Below, piece by piece: positions 1-7,598 of a stretch of 31,847 nucleotides of DNA. The notes beneath the pieces are model-generated. The model ran no database searches. It was not told where the DNA came from and saw nothing but the letters and a program-made list of their open reading frames with translations. Position 1 is the first letter of the stretch. Each line of letters starts with the position of its first letter. The DNA is from an uncultured Acidaminococcus sp. GTDB taxonomy: Bacteria; Bacillota_C; Negativicutes; Acidaminococcales; Acidaminococcaceae. Location of the stretch: assembly GCA_900314165.1 (NCBI GenBank), contig OMUE01000062.1, positions 1 through 31,847 of the forward strand. Direction: 5' to 3'. Made by a program: the position numbers and the translations under genes.

Positions 1-61
1 TCATTTTTTGAACGGAAGTCCTTTTCTTTTAAAGGGGTTGTTTTTTCACAGCTCCTTTTTT
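1..61. other. Left edge, downstream of bioB; no gene resolved
   Basis: This AT-rich stretch lies 3' of bioB. Read on the minus strand it contains an AAGGAG-like ribosome-binding sequence followed by a GTG, but that frame closes after six codons. A minus-strand ATG lies at positions 4-2, so another gene could begin at the very edge. No hairpin with a T-run was seen, so read-through from bioB into a further minus-strand gene is possible. Confidence 0.4.
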
Positions 62-1030
62 TTATTTATTGACCAACCCTAACTCTTTGATCATCTCCAT
101 ATCTTCTTTGATGGTGGTGCCGCTGGTGGTCAGCATGTTGCCGGTAATGCTGGCACTGGCGCCGCTGACAAAGGCGGTTGCACCATTCTTCGGCAGCAGC
201 TTGCGGCCGGCAGCCAGGCGGATGTTGGCCGTGGGATTGATGAACCGGAAGATGGCGATGGTCCGCAGGATTTCGTCACCCTTGAGAGGGGGACGGCCTT
301 CCATCTTTGTGCCGGGAATGGCCATGAGGGCGTTGATAGGGATGGACTCGATGCCTAATTCCTGCAGGGTGAAGGCCATGTCGATACGGTCTTCCCAGGT
401 TTCGCCCATGCCGATGATACCACCGGAGCAGCAGCACATGCCTTCGGCCTGGACGGCCTTGATGGTCCGGATCCGGTCGTCAAAGGTGTGGGTCGTGCAG
501 ATGTGGGGGAAGAAGCGGCGGCTGGTTTCGATATTGTGATGGTAGCTGGTGACGCCGGCTTCATGGAGCCTGTGCAGCTGTTCCCGGCTGATGATGCCGT
601 GGGAGGCGCACAGTTCGATGGAGAGTTTTTCTCCCATGTCTTTGTAGATCTTCAGGGCTTTTTCAAAATCCGGTCCTACGAGGGCACGGCCGCTGGTGAC
701 CATGGCGAACCGGTTGGCACCGGCATCCTGGTCCGCCCTGGCGGTCTTCATGATCTCGTCTTCATCCAAAAAGCCGTATTCGTCACAGCCCGTATGGTGG
801 CAGGCAGCCTGGGCACAATAAGCGCAGTCTTCGCCGCAACGGCCGCTGCGGGCGTTGATAATGGTGCAAAAATCCACGTGGTTGCCACAGAAATGTTTCT
901 GGATCCGGCCGGCTTCCTTCTGTAGCTCGTCAAGGGGCAGCGTCAGGAAGTTGGCTACCAGCTCATCCGTAGGTTTCAATCTATATCCGTCAATAATTTT
1001 ATCCGTCCATTGTGTTAATGTTTCCTTCAC
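62..1030 (-). CDS. bioB: Biotin synthase BioB
   Basis: Radical-SAM enzyme that inserts sulfur into dethiobiotin to make biotin, the last step of the pathway, in the cytosol. The CxxxCxxC motif binding the radical 4Fe-4S cluster is at about residues 65-72 (C65, C69, C72). Downstream are the family segments IIGMGETWEDR and ALMAIPGT, and a C-terminal SGASASITGNMLTT stretch equivalent to the GANSIF..LLTT region. Length (322 aa) is normal. The start is a choice: an ATG at 1039 directly abuts the AGAAGGG ribosome-binding sequence (1040-1046) with no spacing, whereas the GTG at 1030 lies 9 nt from it and is preferred. No other biotin gene is visible. The gene has its own promoter and is divergent from the CPYC redox gene. 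Confidence 0.95.
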   Translation of the reverse strand: MKETLTQWTDKIIDGYRLKPTDELVANFLTLPLDELQKEAGRIQKHFCGNHVDFCTIINARSGRCGEDCAYCAQAACHHTGCDEYGFLDEDEIMKTARADQDAGANRFAMVTSGRALVGPDFEKALKIYKDMGEKLSIELCASHGIISREQLHRLHEAGVTSYHHNIETSRRFFPHICTTHTFDDRIRTIKAVQAEGMCCCSGGIIGMGETWEDRIDMAFTLQELGIESIPINALMAIPGTKMEGRPPLKGDEILRTIAIFRFINPTANIRLAAGRKLLPKNGATAFVSGASASITGNMLTTSGTTIKEDMEMIKELGLVNK

Positions 1031-1046
1031 AATCGTCATCCCTTCT

Positions 1047-1066
1047 GTTACTATAATATATGTAAC
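1047..1066. promoter_or_regulatory. Inverted repeat, candidate bioB operator
   Basis: GTTAC (1047-1051) and its complement GTAAC (1062-1066) flank a 10-nt AT spacer. The repeat begins directly after the bioB -10 box and covers the expected transcription start, a common place for a repressor site. Biotin genes in Firmicutes are often controlled by BirA, but the half-sites here are closer together than in the BirA boxes I know, so the regulator is not assigned. Confidence 0.4.
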
Positions 1067-1067
1067 G

Positions 1068-1096
1068 ATTATAGGAAAACCAAGTGAAAAGGTCAA
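1068..1096 (-). promoter_or_regulatory. Predicted sigma-70-type promoter of bioB
   Basis: On the minus strand a -35 box TTGACC (1096-1091) and a -10 box TATAAT (1073-1068) are separated by exactly 17 nt. Transcription would start near 1061, about 30 nt before the GTG start of bioB. Read from sequence only. Confidence 0.65.
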
Positions 1097-1139
1097 CTTT
1101 ATTTTTATTAAGGTTAACGAAAATAAGGAGGAATTGAAT

Positions 1140-1415
1140 ATGAAAAACGTATTGTTTATCCACATGAATGGCTGCCCGTATTGCCGTATGGCTCAGGAAG
1201 TGCTGGACGAACTGTTTGCAGCCCATCCGGAATACAAGGATATCCCTTTGGAAAAAGTAGACGAAACTGTCAATCCTGAGAAACTGAAGGGCCGCAACTA
1301 CTATTACGTGCCTACATTCTTCTACGGCGACGACAAGGTCTACGAAGCTCATCCCGGAGATACGAAGGACAAGATGGAGAAGATTTTGGGAGAGTTTTAT
1401 AGCAAACTTGGATAA
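1140..1415 (+). CDS. Small thioredoxin/glutaredoxin-like protein (CPYC)
   Basis: A 91-residue single-domain thiol-disulfide protein. The CPYC active site at residues 12-15 follows a short first beta strand (VLFIHM), and a VPTFF segment provides the cis-proline typical of the fold. CPYC is the classical glutaredoxin motif; size also fits NrdH-like or glutaredoxin-like proteins. It probably reduces disulfides in the cytosol; the partner cannot be told from context. The start is set by AAGGAGG at 1125-1131, about 8 nt before the ATG. It is divergent from bioB. The stop codon is followed at once by a GCGAAGAG-type repeat and then a terminator. Confidence 0.85.
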   Translation: MKNVLFIHMNGCPYCRMAQEVLDELFAAHPEYKDIPLEKVDETVNPEKLKGRNYYYVPTFFYGDDKVYEAHPGDTKDKMEKILGEFYSKLG

Positions 1416-1485
1416 GCGAAGAGCAAAAAGTGAAGAGCGAAGAGGCCGCTGCGCGGGGCAAGGTGGCCAACAAAGCTGACAAAAA
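1416..1485 (+). repeat. GCGAAGAG-type stop-codon repeat, copy 1
   Basis: About 70 nt beginning on the base after the TAA of the CPYC gene. It has the purine-rich GCGAAGAG head followed by a GC-rich part and an AAAGCTGACAAAA tail shared with the copies at 4496 and 10926. In this copy the internal GTCAGC/GCTGAC dyad is degraded. Confidence 0.75.
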
Positions 1486-1488
1486 GAG

Positions 1489-1525
1489 GACGCTGTGAAA
1501 AAAATGATTTTCACAGCGTCTTCCT
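1489..1525. terminator. Bidirectional rho-independent terminator
   Basis: A perfect 13-bp stem (1489-1501 with 1508-1520) and 6-nt loop. The stem has a GC-rich base and an A/T top, with T-rich sequence on the plus side and A/G-rich sequence on the other. It lies between two convergent genes (the CPYC protein and the 172-residue protein) and can serve both. Confidence 0.8.
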
Positions 1526-1526
1526 T

Positions 1527-2045
1527 TTACCATAATTTCATAATCCGTTCCATGACTTCGTCTGTTACGTCCTCTGTGTATTCTGTATCAGTCCACAGGT
1601 TTTGGAAATGAGTGAGGTAAGTCTTGTCGTAGGGCAGCTTTTGTCGCAGGATAGATGCAGGACTGGCCGTAAAATCGGCTTTGTCAGTATAAGAAACCAT
1701 ATGATGTTTATTGCAGATCCATAAGGAGTCTCCCTGGCCTTTCAGGCCGGGATTTACCTTGAACCGGGCTTTTTCCCGGATCCAGCGGAGGCAGTCTATG
1801 AGGAGCCCACGTTTCTCCAGCAGGCTTCTGGGTTGCTGAAGGGCTGGGAAAGCTTCTTCTTCCAGGATATTGATTTTTTCAGGGAAGATAAATTCCAGGG
1901 AATGGCATGTTTCCAACTGTGGCTTCAGTGCTTCGAACATAGATAGGGAAAAACAATTTCCAATCCAATACAGTCTGCTTCCTTTGTGCAGGGTTTTCTG
2001 CAGATCCTCCACCAGGAAGTGGTCCACGTTATCTATTGTCTTCAT
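1527..2045 (-). CDS. Orphan protein like the N-terminal region of DEAD/DEAH helicases
   Basis: A 172-residue protein of unknown function. The stretch from about residue 50 (LEFIFPEKIN) through residues 75-100 (LLIDCLRWIREKARFKVN) and on to HHMVSYTDKADFTASPASI resembles, from memory, the PLD-like N-terminal region that precedes the motor in some anaerobe DEAD/DEAH helicases (pattern: ECADWIRRKVTFKSN). No helicase motif, HKD motif or membrane segment is present, and the gene stops cleanly where the helicase part would begin. It may be a stand-alone domain or a remnant. The start follows an AAAGGA about 12 nt upstream. The gene is convergent with the CPYC gene and shares its terminator. Confidence 0.6.
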   Translation of the reverse strand: MKTIDNVDHFLVEDLQKTLHKGSRLYWIGNCFSLSMFEALKPQLETCHSLEFIFPEKINILEEEAFPALQQPRSLLEKRGLLIDCLRWIREKARFKVNPGLKGQGDSLWICNKHHMVSYTDKADFTASPASILRQKLPYDKTYLTHFQNLWTDTEYTEDVTDEVMERIMKLW

Positions 2046-2299
2046 ACGTCAGGGTGTCCTTTCTTCATCAGGGAAATGAGGTCCATATTCAACCGATTAC
2101 CCTATATTTTGATACCCTCACCTGCTTTCCACCTTATATTTTTCAACCTTTGAGGTAAGTGTAGCAAAGGAATAGGGTAAAAAAACGGACTCTCAAAGGT
2201 GTATCCTAATAAAAAATTCGTAATTTTGCTTTTATTTCTGATTGATAATTTTATATACTAATATTGAAAACATTTTTTGCAGTAGAAAGGACGGATAGT
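2046..2299. other. AT-rich divergent intergenic region
   Basis: 254 nt between two divergent genes. It contains a 9-bp inverted repeat, TTACCCTAT (2097-2105) and ATAGGGTAA (2172-2180), and a -10-like TATACT (2254-2259) ahead of the rightward gene without a convincing -35 box. No riboswitch-like fold or small ORF could be supported. Confidence 0.45.
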
Positions 2300-3223
2300 A
2301 TGGCTTCTATCTATAACCAGATTCACAATGCCCTTTTGCCGGATGGTTCCCTGCCAGACGGCTTCAGCCTGCCCCAGCTGACGGCAGGATCCTATAAATT
2401 CTATTCCGGAGAATTTGATGGGTTGTGCCTGTACCACTATGACCCGGAACACCGGAATATTTCCCTTCTCAAAAAAGCCTTGGAACAGGCGGCTGCCGGC
2501 AGTTTTGAGGAAGCCAAAGAGAATCTGGCCAAAGCCTTCGTACAGGACGAACTGGGCCGGCCGAAGACTCCTATGATCATGGCTTATGGAGACGTGCAGA
2601 AATGGGCAGGCAAACATACCAGTGACCTGCAGACAAATGCCATGGCGGACTTTTTGAAGGATCTGCTGCTGGCTGCTGAGAATATTTCCAGCCTGAAGCT
2701 GGCTCTCGTGCTGCTGCCCAGTCTGGCTCCTGACCTGGTGGCAGAATATAAGGGCGAACTGCTGACTATCGGCAGCTGCGACGAATTCACGTATTTTGTG
2801 ATCCTGCTGTTGCAATCTGTTTATGGTGCTGAAGCCAATGAGGCAATTTTCCAGCTGGCCCAACGTACCCACGGCTGGGGCAGAATCCATGCTGTGAAGG
2901 CCCTGGAACCGGCCACAGAGGAAATCCGCCGCTGGCTGCTGCTGGAAGGCTGCCATAATACGGTGAATCCCAATTACAGCGCCCTGGTCGTTGCGGAGAA
3001 GATTGACTTGGCAGGCCTGGTGACTAGCGACCTGACGGAAGAAGAATTCATCGCCGCCGGATATATTCTCAAGGCCCTTGCAGAAGAAGACCCCATGGTA
3101 GGTCTCTCCAGCTATGACGGTGGCGACGAATTAGTGGAGAAGTACGTGAAAAAAGCGAAAAAGTATAAAGGAGATAGTGAAATTAAGAAATTGGTAAAAA
3201 ATATTAAAGAAGCAATGGAATAA
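2300..3223 (+). CDS. Hypothetical helical protein, HEAT-like C-terminal half
   Basis: A 307-residue soluble protein I cannot assign to a named family. No signal peptide, membrane segment or catalytic motif is visible. It is predicted to be largely alpha-helical and acidic. Residues from about 180 (QRTHGWGRIHAVKALEPATEEIRRWLL and following) have the cadence of HEAT/PBS-lyase-type repeats, which usually bind proteins. The C-terminal 40 residues are lysine- and glutamate-rich. The start is ATG with AAAGGA at 2286-2291, 8 nt upstream; a possible earlier ATG at 2264 has no ribosome-binding site. The following gene is in the same direction but separated by a palindromic element. Confidence 0.75.
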   Translation: MASIYNQIHNALLPDGSLPDGFSLPQLTAGSYKFYSGEFDGLCLYHYDPEHRNISLLKKALEQAAAGSFEEAKENLAKAFVQDELGRPKTPMIMAYGDVQKWAGKHTSDLQTNAMADFLKDLLLAAENISSLKLALVLLPSLAPDLVAEYKGELLTIGSCDEFTYFVILLLQSVYGAEANEAIFQLAQRTHGWGRIHAVKALEPATEEIRRWLLLEGCHNTVNPNYSALVVAEKIDLAGLVTSDLTEEEFIAAGYILKALAEEDPMVGLSSYDGGDELVEKYVKKAKKYKGDSEIKKLVKNIKEAME

Positions 3224-3268
3224 TTATTGTGTGTGTTTGCCAAAAATTCCAATTATAGCATTTGCAAC

Positions 3269-3353
3269 CGTAGGGGCTTATCGTTAGATAAGCCCACCAA
3301 GATAGTTCGTCTAGGGAATTCCTGGTGGGCGCATCTTACGATGCGCCCCTACG
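3269..3353. repeat. 85-bp palindromic repeat (CGTAGGGGC ends)
   Basis: The element begins CGTAGGGGC and ends with its exact complement GCCCCTACG (9-bp terminal inverted repeat). Inside are two hairpins: GGGCTTA/TAAGCCC near the left and GGGCGCATC/GATGCGCCC near the right. It carries no coding capacity. The right end stops 3 nt before the ribosome-binding site of the next gene. It looks like a small non-autonomous mobile or REP-like repeat. A sequence with the same CGTAGGGGCG end occurs at 31063. Confidence 0.8.
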
Positions 3354-3356
3354 AAC

Positions 3357-3363
3357 AAGGAGG
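3357..3363 (+). promoter_or_regulatory. Ribosome-binding site fixing a TTG start
   Basis: A perfect AAGGAGG lies 7 nt before the TTG at 3371. It shows that translation begins at TTG and not at the in-frame codons upstream, which lie inside the palindromic repeat. Confidence 0.85.
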
Positions 3364-3370
3364 CAATCTA

Positions 3371-4495
3371 TTGGACAAAGTAGACGTGGTCATCGTTGGT
3401 GGCGGGGTCATCGGGCTGGCTATTGCTGTGCAGGTCAGCATGGTGTACCCGGACTATACGGTCGTATTATGCGAAAAACACAGGACCTTCGGCCAGGAGA
3501 CTTCGGATCGGAACAGCGAAGTCATCCACGGAGGCATGTATTATCCTTCCAGAACCCTGAAAGCTAAATTGTGCGTGAAGGGCAATCCTATGCTGTATGC
3601 ATACTGCAAGGCTCATCACGTGGCCCATCAGCGCATCGGCAAACTGATCATTACCCGGAATCAGGCGGAAGAAGAAGCTGTTCAGGGGATTTACGAACAG
3701 GGCCAGAAAAACGGCGTGCCGGGATTACGGTATCTGACAGAAGCCCAGGTTCATGACCTTGAGCCTAATATAGAAGCGACGGGAGGTCTTTTGTCCGAGA
3801 CTACGGGCATTATTTCCGCCTATGAGCTCATGAAAGCTCTGGCCACCCAGGCCGAAGACAACGGCGTCCTGCTGGCCTACCACCACAAGGTGGAGCAGGT
3901 GGCAAAGGGTGAAGAGGGCTACGTGGTCAGCTACACCAACGATGAAGGCAGCGACAAAATCGGCTGCCGATATCTGTTTAACTGCGCGGGCCTCTACAGC
4001 GATGAAATTCCGGCCCAATTGGGCATCGATGTGGACAAAGAGGGCTACAGGATCTATCCCGTGAAAGGGGAGTACTTCAGCCTGTGCGCTGCCAAATCAC
4101 GACTCATGACCCGGCTCATCTATCCGCCTCCCATGAAGGACCTGAAGGGACTGGGCATCCATGTAACCAAGAGCCTGGATGGCATGGTGAAGTTCGGTCC
4201 CAGCGCTTTCAATGTAACGGACAAGGCCGACTATTCTGTAAATCCGGATCATCTGGAGCAGTTTTACCAGGCAGCCCACGCGTTCCTGCCCTTTGTGGAG
4301 CGGGAGGACCTGAGTCCGGATATGTCGGGGATTCGGCCCAAGATCCAGGGCCCCGGCATGCCCTGGCAAGATTACATCATCTGTAACGAAGAAGACCGTG
4401 GACTGCCGAACCTGATAGACCTGGTTGGCATAGAGTCTCCGGGCCTTACGTCCAGCCTGGCCATTGCGGAGTATGCGGTGGGGCTGATGAAATAA
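3371..4495 (+). CDS. FAD oxidoreductase, L-2-hydroxyglutarate oxidase/dehydrogenase-like
   Basis: A 374-residue flavoprotein of the D-amino-acid-oxidase/glycerol-3-phosphate-dehydrogenase superfamily. The FAD-binding glycine motif VIVGGGVIGLAIA is at about residues 7-19. The segment NSEVIHGGMYYP...LKAKLCVKGN and the C-terminal LVGIESPGLTSSLAIAEY closely follow the LhgO/L2HGDH family, which oxidises L-2-hydroxyglutarate to 2-oxoglutarate. Substrate is inferred from these motifs; a related 2-hydroxy acid or glycerol phosphate cannot be excluded. No signal peptide. Hydroxyglutarate is an intermediate of glutamate fermentation in Acidaminococcus-type bacteria (there the R isomer), so an L-isomer scavenging or repair role is plausible. 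The TAA is followed directly by a GCGAAGAG repeat. Confidence 0.8.
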   Translation: MDKVDVVIVGGGVIGLAIAVQVSMVYPDYTVVLCEKHRTFGQETSDRNSEVIHGGMYYPSRTLKAKLCVKGNPMLYAYCKAHHVAHQRIGKLIITRNQAEEEAVQGIYEQGQKNGVPGLRYLTEAQVHDLEPNIEATGGLLSETTGIISAYELMKALATQAEDNGVLLAYHHKVEQVAKGEEGYVVSYTNDEGSDKIGCRYLFNCAGLYSDEIPAQLGIDVDKEGYRIYPVKGEYFSLCAAKSRLMTRLIYPPPMKDLKGLGIHVTKSLDGMVKFGPSAFNVTDKADYSVNPDHLEQFYQAAHAFLPFVEREDLSPDMSGIRPKIQGPGMPWQDYIICNEEDRGLPNLIDLVGIESPGLTSSLAIAEYAVGLMK

Positions 4496-4566
4496 GCGAA
4501 AAGCGAAGAGTAAAGAGCGAAGAGGACGCCTGCGGCGGGCAAGGTAGTCAGCTAAGCTGACAAAAG
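4496..4566 (+). repeat. GCGAAGAG-type stop-codon repeat, copy 2
   Basis: About 70 nt starting on the base after the TAA of the flavoprotein gene. It has the purine-rich head (GCGAAAAGCGAAGAGTAAAG), a GC-rich middle and a perfect small dyad GTCAGC-TAA-GCTGAC (4547-4561). It lies between the flavoprotein gene and addB, whose ribosome-binding site follows it. Confidence 0.8.
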
Positions 4567-4593
4567 AAGAAAAGAGCGATAGAGAGGTCGAAC

Positions 4594-7500
4594 ATGGAAA
4601 ATAAATTGCATTGCTTGACGCTGGGGGAAACCATGCGGGACAGGTTTTTGGCCGATGCCAGGAACTATGAATATGGGAAAGCCCTGTTTGTAGTGCCCAA
4701 CCGGTTTTTTGCCAGTTTGGTAAAACAGAAAGGTGTGGTGAAGACCGCCGCTATCGATTTTCTGGCCGGGGAAATCCTTCGCTATAACCACCGGGAGCAG
4801 GACTATAAGCCCGTCCAGCGGTCCACCCAGAAAAAGTTCATCGAGGAAACCCTGGCCTATCTGGCACCCCGGCTTACGTATTTCGGCTCTTTGGCAGACA
4901 AGCAGGGTTTTGCCGACAGCCTGCTGCAGCTGTTTGACGAATTTGCCCAGAATGGCCTTGAGCCGGAACAGTACCACTCCATGTTGATCCACTGGTCCCG
5001 AACGGGCAATCAGAAAGAAAAAGACCTGGAGCTGGATCTGCTGTATCACGTCTATTGCGCAAAAATGGCGGACCGGGATCTGTATGATCTGCCCGGCCTG
5101 TACAAGGCTGCGGTCCAAGTGCTGGAGGAGGGAGGTACCGTTCCCTGGGATAAGGTGTATTGCAGTGAATTCTATACCTTTAATCCGGTACGGCTGCAGC
5201 TGATCCAGGCTCTGGCAAAGCAGTGCAGCATAGAAATCGGCTTGTTTTACGACCCCAAGCGGCCGGAGCTGTCTTCTGTCACAGAAAAAATTTACGCCAC
5301 CCTGTATGCAGGTGGCTTTACGGTGGTCCAGGAAGAACCTGCTGCAGAAAAACCGGCGGACCTGGCTCTCTTTGCCCAAACCTGGAAACCGGGGATCCGC
5401 TCCCAGGTACCGGCAGGGCATGTGACCTTTGGAAAGGCCTTAAGCGTAGAGCAGGAAATCCGCCTGGCCTTATCGGATATCAAAGCCAGACTGCAAAAGG
5501 GTACGGCACCGGAAGACATCCTGCTCATCGTACGGCGCATGCAGGATTATCAGGGCCTGGCCCGGTCTTTTATGGAGTACGGCATCCCTTGTGCCCTGCC
5601 CCAGGTCACAGGCCTGGCAGGTCAGACTCTGCCGGATTTTCTCACGAAGCTGTTTGCAGCGGTAAATGGGAAGTCCCAGGTGGATCTGTGGCAGAATCTT
5701 TTGGACTGTCCGCTGGTTCAGGAACTGTGGCATTGCCAGCGGGACACCCTGGCCCAGATTTACACGACTACATTTTTTGCTTCGGCTAAAGATTTATTAG
5801 CCTATGTGAAGCGCCAACAGCTCATTGAACCCGGTTTTTGGGAACTGTTAGATTTCTGTCAAAAAGACCATACGGCAGAAGAATGGCGGGAAGGCTTCCT
5901 AAGCAATTTGGAACAGTGGCAGCTGCCTCAGACCTGGGGGGCCTTGCATCAGCAGGGTAAGCTTCCTTTGCTGCAGGTAAAAGTTATGACTCAGACTGTG
6001 GAGTTTGTAGAGGATACGCTGGAAGCATTTGTGCGTCAGCAGGAACAATGCGGGGAAAAGGAGGTACCTTTACCCCTTTCCGAACTGGCAGCCTTCTGGC
6101 AGGACAGCCTCCAGGGCGGTACGGTTACCGTGGAACAGGGCAGCGTCCGCGGCATCCACGTATTGGAAGCAGGCAACGTGCAGGGTATGACCATTCCCTA
6201 CGTCTATATCCTGGGCCTCCGGGAGGGCGTATTCCCGGCTGTGAAACGGGAAAGCTGGCTCTACAGTGATCAGGAGCGCATAGAGCTCAATGGCTTGGGA
6301 TTGGACCTGACCATTGCGGCACGGTCTTTGGATACGGACCGGTATTTCTTCGGTTCTGTGGCGGCTCTGGCTTCAAAACAATTGTGGCTCAGCTGGTATG
6401 AGGACGAGGACGGAGGGGCTTCTGCCTATATCCAGGATTTGGAAAACTTCTATCAATCCGGCTCCATTCCTTGCCAAGTTTATGAAAATAGTCTGGATAC
6501 CTGTTACAGTGAAACGCTGCTGGTAAATACGCTGGCGGACCAGGGACAGTGGCAGAATAGGGAGCAGTCTTTCTTGGCAGAACGCCTGGGCGAAGATTTT
6601 TTCCCCCGCGCAAAGACGGCCCAGCAGCGCTGGGAGGGTGTCAGCGCCTATAATGGCTTTGTACCCGGTTGTTTGGCCAGACCCCTGCGGCTCAGCGCGT
6701 CTTCCATGGATGCGTATCTCCAGTGTCCTTTTGCCTTCCTCATGGGGCGGGTATGGGGCCTGGGGCCTTGGGAACCTATGACGGATGTGCCGGCTCCCAA
6801 TATTGTAGGCAGCCTGCTCCATGCGACGCTGGCCCAATTCGTAGGGCGGCACAAACACCAACAGCTGGTGCCTGAGCAGTACAAAGAACTGGAGCCGGAA
6901 CTACAGGCCATCCTGGACAAAACCTTTCAGGAATTTGTGGAGAAAGGGGACATTCCGAATACGGCCTCTGCCCCTCATCTGAAAAAGCGGTATGGAAAAT
7001 GGCTTCAGACCTGGCTGAAAAAGGAATGTGCCTATGAGGCTGAGGATCCTCTGGCTTTAAAGCCCTGCCAGCTGGAATGGTCCTTCGGCTGTATTGACAG
7101 CAAGTGGCCGGCTCTGCCCTATGAGGTGGACGGAGAGAACGTGTATTTTTCCGGTCAGATCGACCGGATTGACACAAATGGTACTGCCTATGTGCTGTGG
7201 GATTACAAGACCAGCAGCGTTCCTACCAATGTCCTGTTGGCTAACGGGCAGATGGTCCAGCTGCCTCTGTACCTGCTGGCTCTCCAACAGTTAGGCCAGG
7301 TGGCACCGGAAGCCATCCTGGGAGCCGGCTACTACACTCTAAAGTATGGCGGGATACGGAAAGGCGGATTGTGGACGACTGAAACGAAAAAGCAGCAGCC
7401 CTGGCTGAAGAACAGCCACTCTCCCATCCTGGCCGATGTCCAGGAGAAAATGGGGGAAACCATGAGTGCTGCTGTGCGGGCCATGCGCCAAGGACGTTTT

Positions 7501-7596
7501 CCAGCCCATCCACAGAATGGCCAATGTCCGCCCTATTGCCCGGCAAAGGATATCTGCCGGTGGCAGGAAAATCCACATAGGTCACAGGAGGAATGA
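4594..7596 (+). CDS. addB: AddB, helicase-nuclease subunit B
   Basis: A 1000-residue partner of AddA in the enzyme that resects double-strand breaks for recombination. The C-terminal RecB-type PD-(D/E)XK nuclease shows GSLLHATL, GQIDRID (D857) and DYKTS (D870, K872), followed by QLPLYLLAL. Four cysteines (C711, C978, C982, C988) correspond to the Fe-S staple of AddB, but the C-terminal spacing is C-x3-C-x5-C where the Bacillus enzyme has C-x2-C-x5-C. The N-terminal part lacks a recognisable P-loop: VVPNRFFASLVKQKG stands where helicase motifs would begin. The start ATG follows GAGAGG. Its TGA overlaps the first possible ATG of addA, so translation is probably coupled. Confidence 0.9.
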   Translation: MENKLHCLTLGETMRDRFLADARNYEYGKALFVVPNRFFASLVKQKGVVKTAAIDFLAGEILRYNHREQDYKPVQRSTQKKFIEETLAYLAPRLTYFGSLADKQGFADSLLQLFDEFAQNGLEPEQYHSMLIHWSRTGNQKEKDLELDLLYHVYCAKMADRDLYDLPGLYKAAVQVLEEGGTVPWDKVYCSEFYTFNPVRLQLIQALAKQCSIEIGLFYDPKRPELSSVTEKIYATLYAGGFTVVQEEPAAEKPADLALFAQTWKPGIRSQVPAGHVTFGKALSVEQEIRLALSDIKARLQKGTAPEDILLIVRRMQDYQGLARSFMEYGIPCALPQVTGLAGQTLPDFLTKLFAAVNGKSQVDLWQNLLDCPLVQELWHCQRDTLAQIYTTTFFASAKDLLAYVKRQQLIEPGFWELLDFCQKDHTAEEWREGFLSNLEQWQLPQTWGALHQQGKLPLLQVKVMTQTVEFVEDTLEAFVRQQEQCGEKEVPLPLSELAAFWQDSLQGGTVTVEQGSVRGIHVLEAGNVQGMTIPYVYILGLREGVFPAVKRESWLYSDQERIELNGLGLDLTIAARSLDTDRYFFGSVAALASKQLWLSWYEDEDGGASAYIQDLENFYQSGSIPCQVYENSLDTCYSETLLVNTLADQGQWQNREQSFLAERLGEDFFPRAKTAQQRWEGVSAYNGFVPGCLARPLRLSASSMDAYLQCPFAFLMGRVWGLGPWEPMTDVPAPNIVGSLLHATLAQFVGRHKHQQLVPEQYKELEPELQAILDKTFQEFVEKGDIPNTASAPHLKKRYGKWLQTWLKKECAYEAEDPLALKPCQLEWSFGCIDSKWPALPYEVDGENVYFSGQIDRIDTNGTAYVLWDYKTSSVPTNVLLANGQMVQLPLYLLALQQLGQVAPEAILGAGYYTLKYGGIRKGGLWTTETKKQQPWLKNSHSPILADVQEKMGETMSAAVRAMRQGRFPAHPQNGQCPPYCPAKDICRWQENPHRSQEE

Positions 7597-7598
7597 GT

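Noticed and set aside
1416..1485. Stop-codon repeat as a rho-independent terminator
   Set aside because: The small GTCAGC/GCTGAC dyad is followed by A-rich, not T-rich, sequence, and true terminators lie further downstream of two of the copies.
3227..3370. Upstream extension of the flavoprotein by 48 codons
   Set aside because: The extension runs through the 85-bp palindromic repeat; a perfect ribosome-binding site sits before the TTG at 3371, next to the FAD-binding motif.
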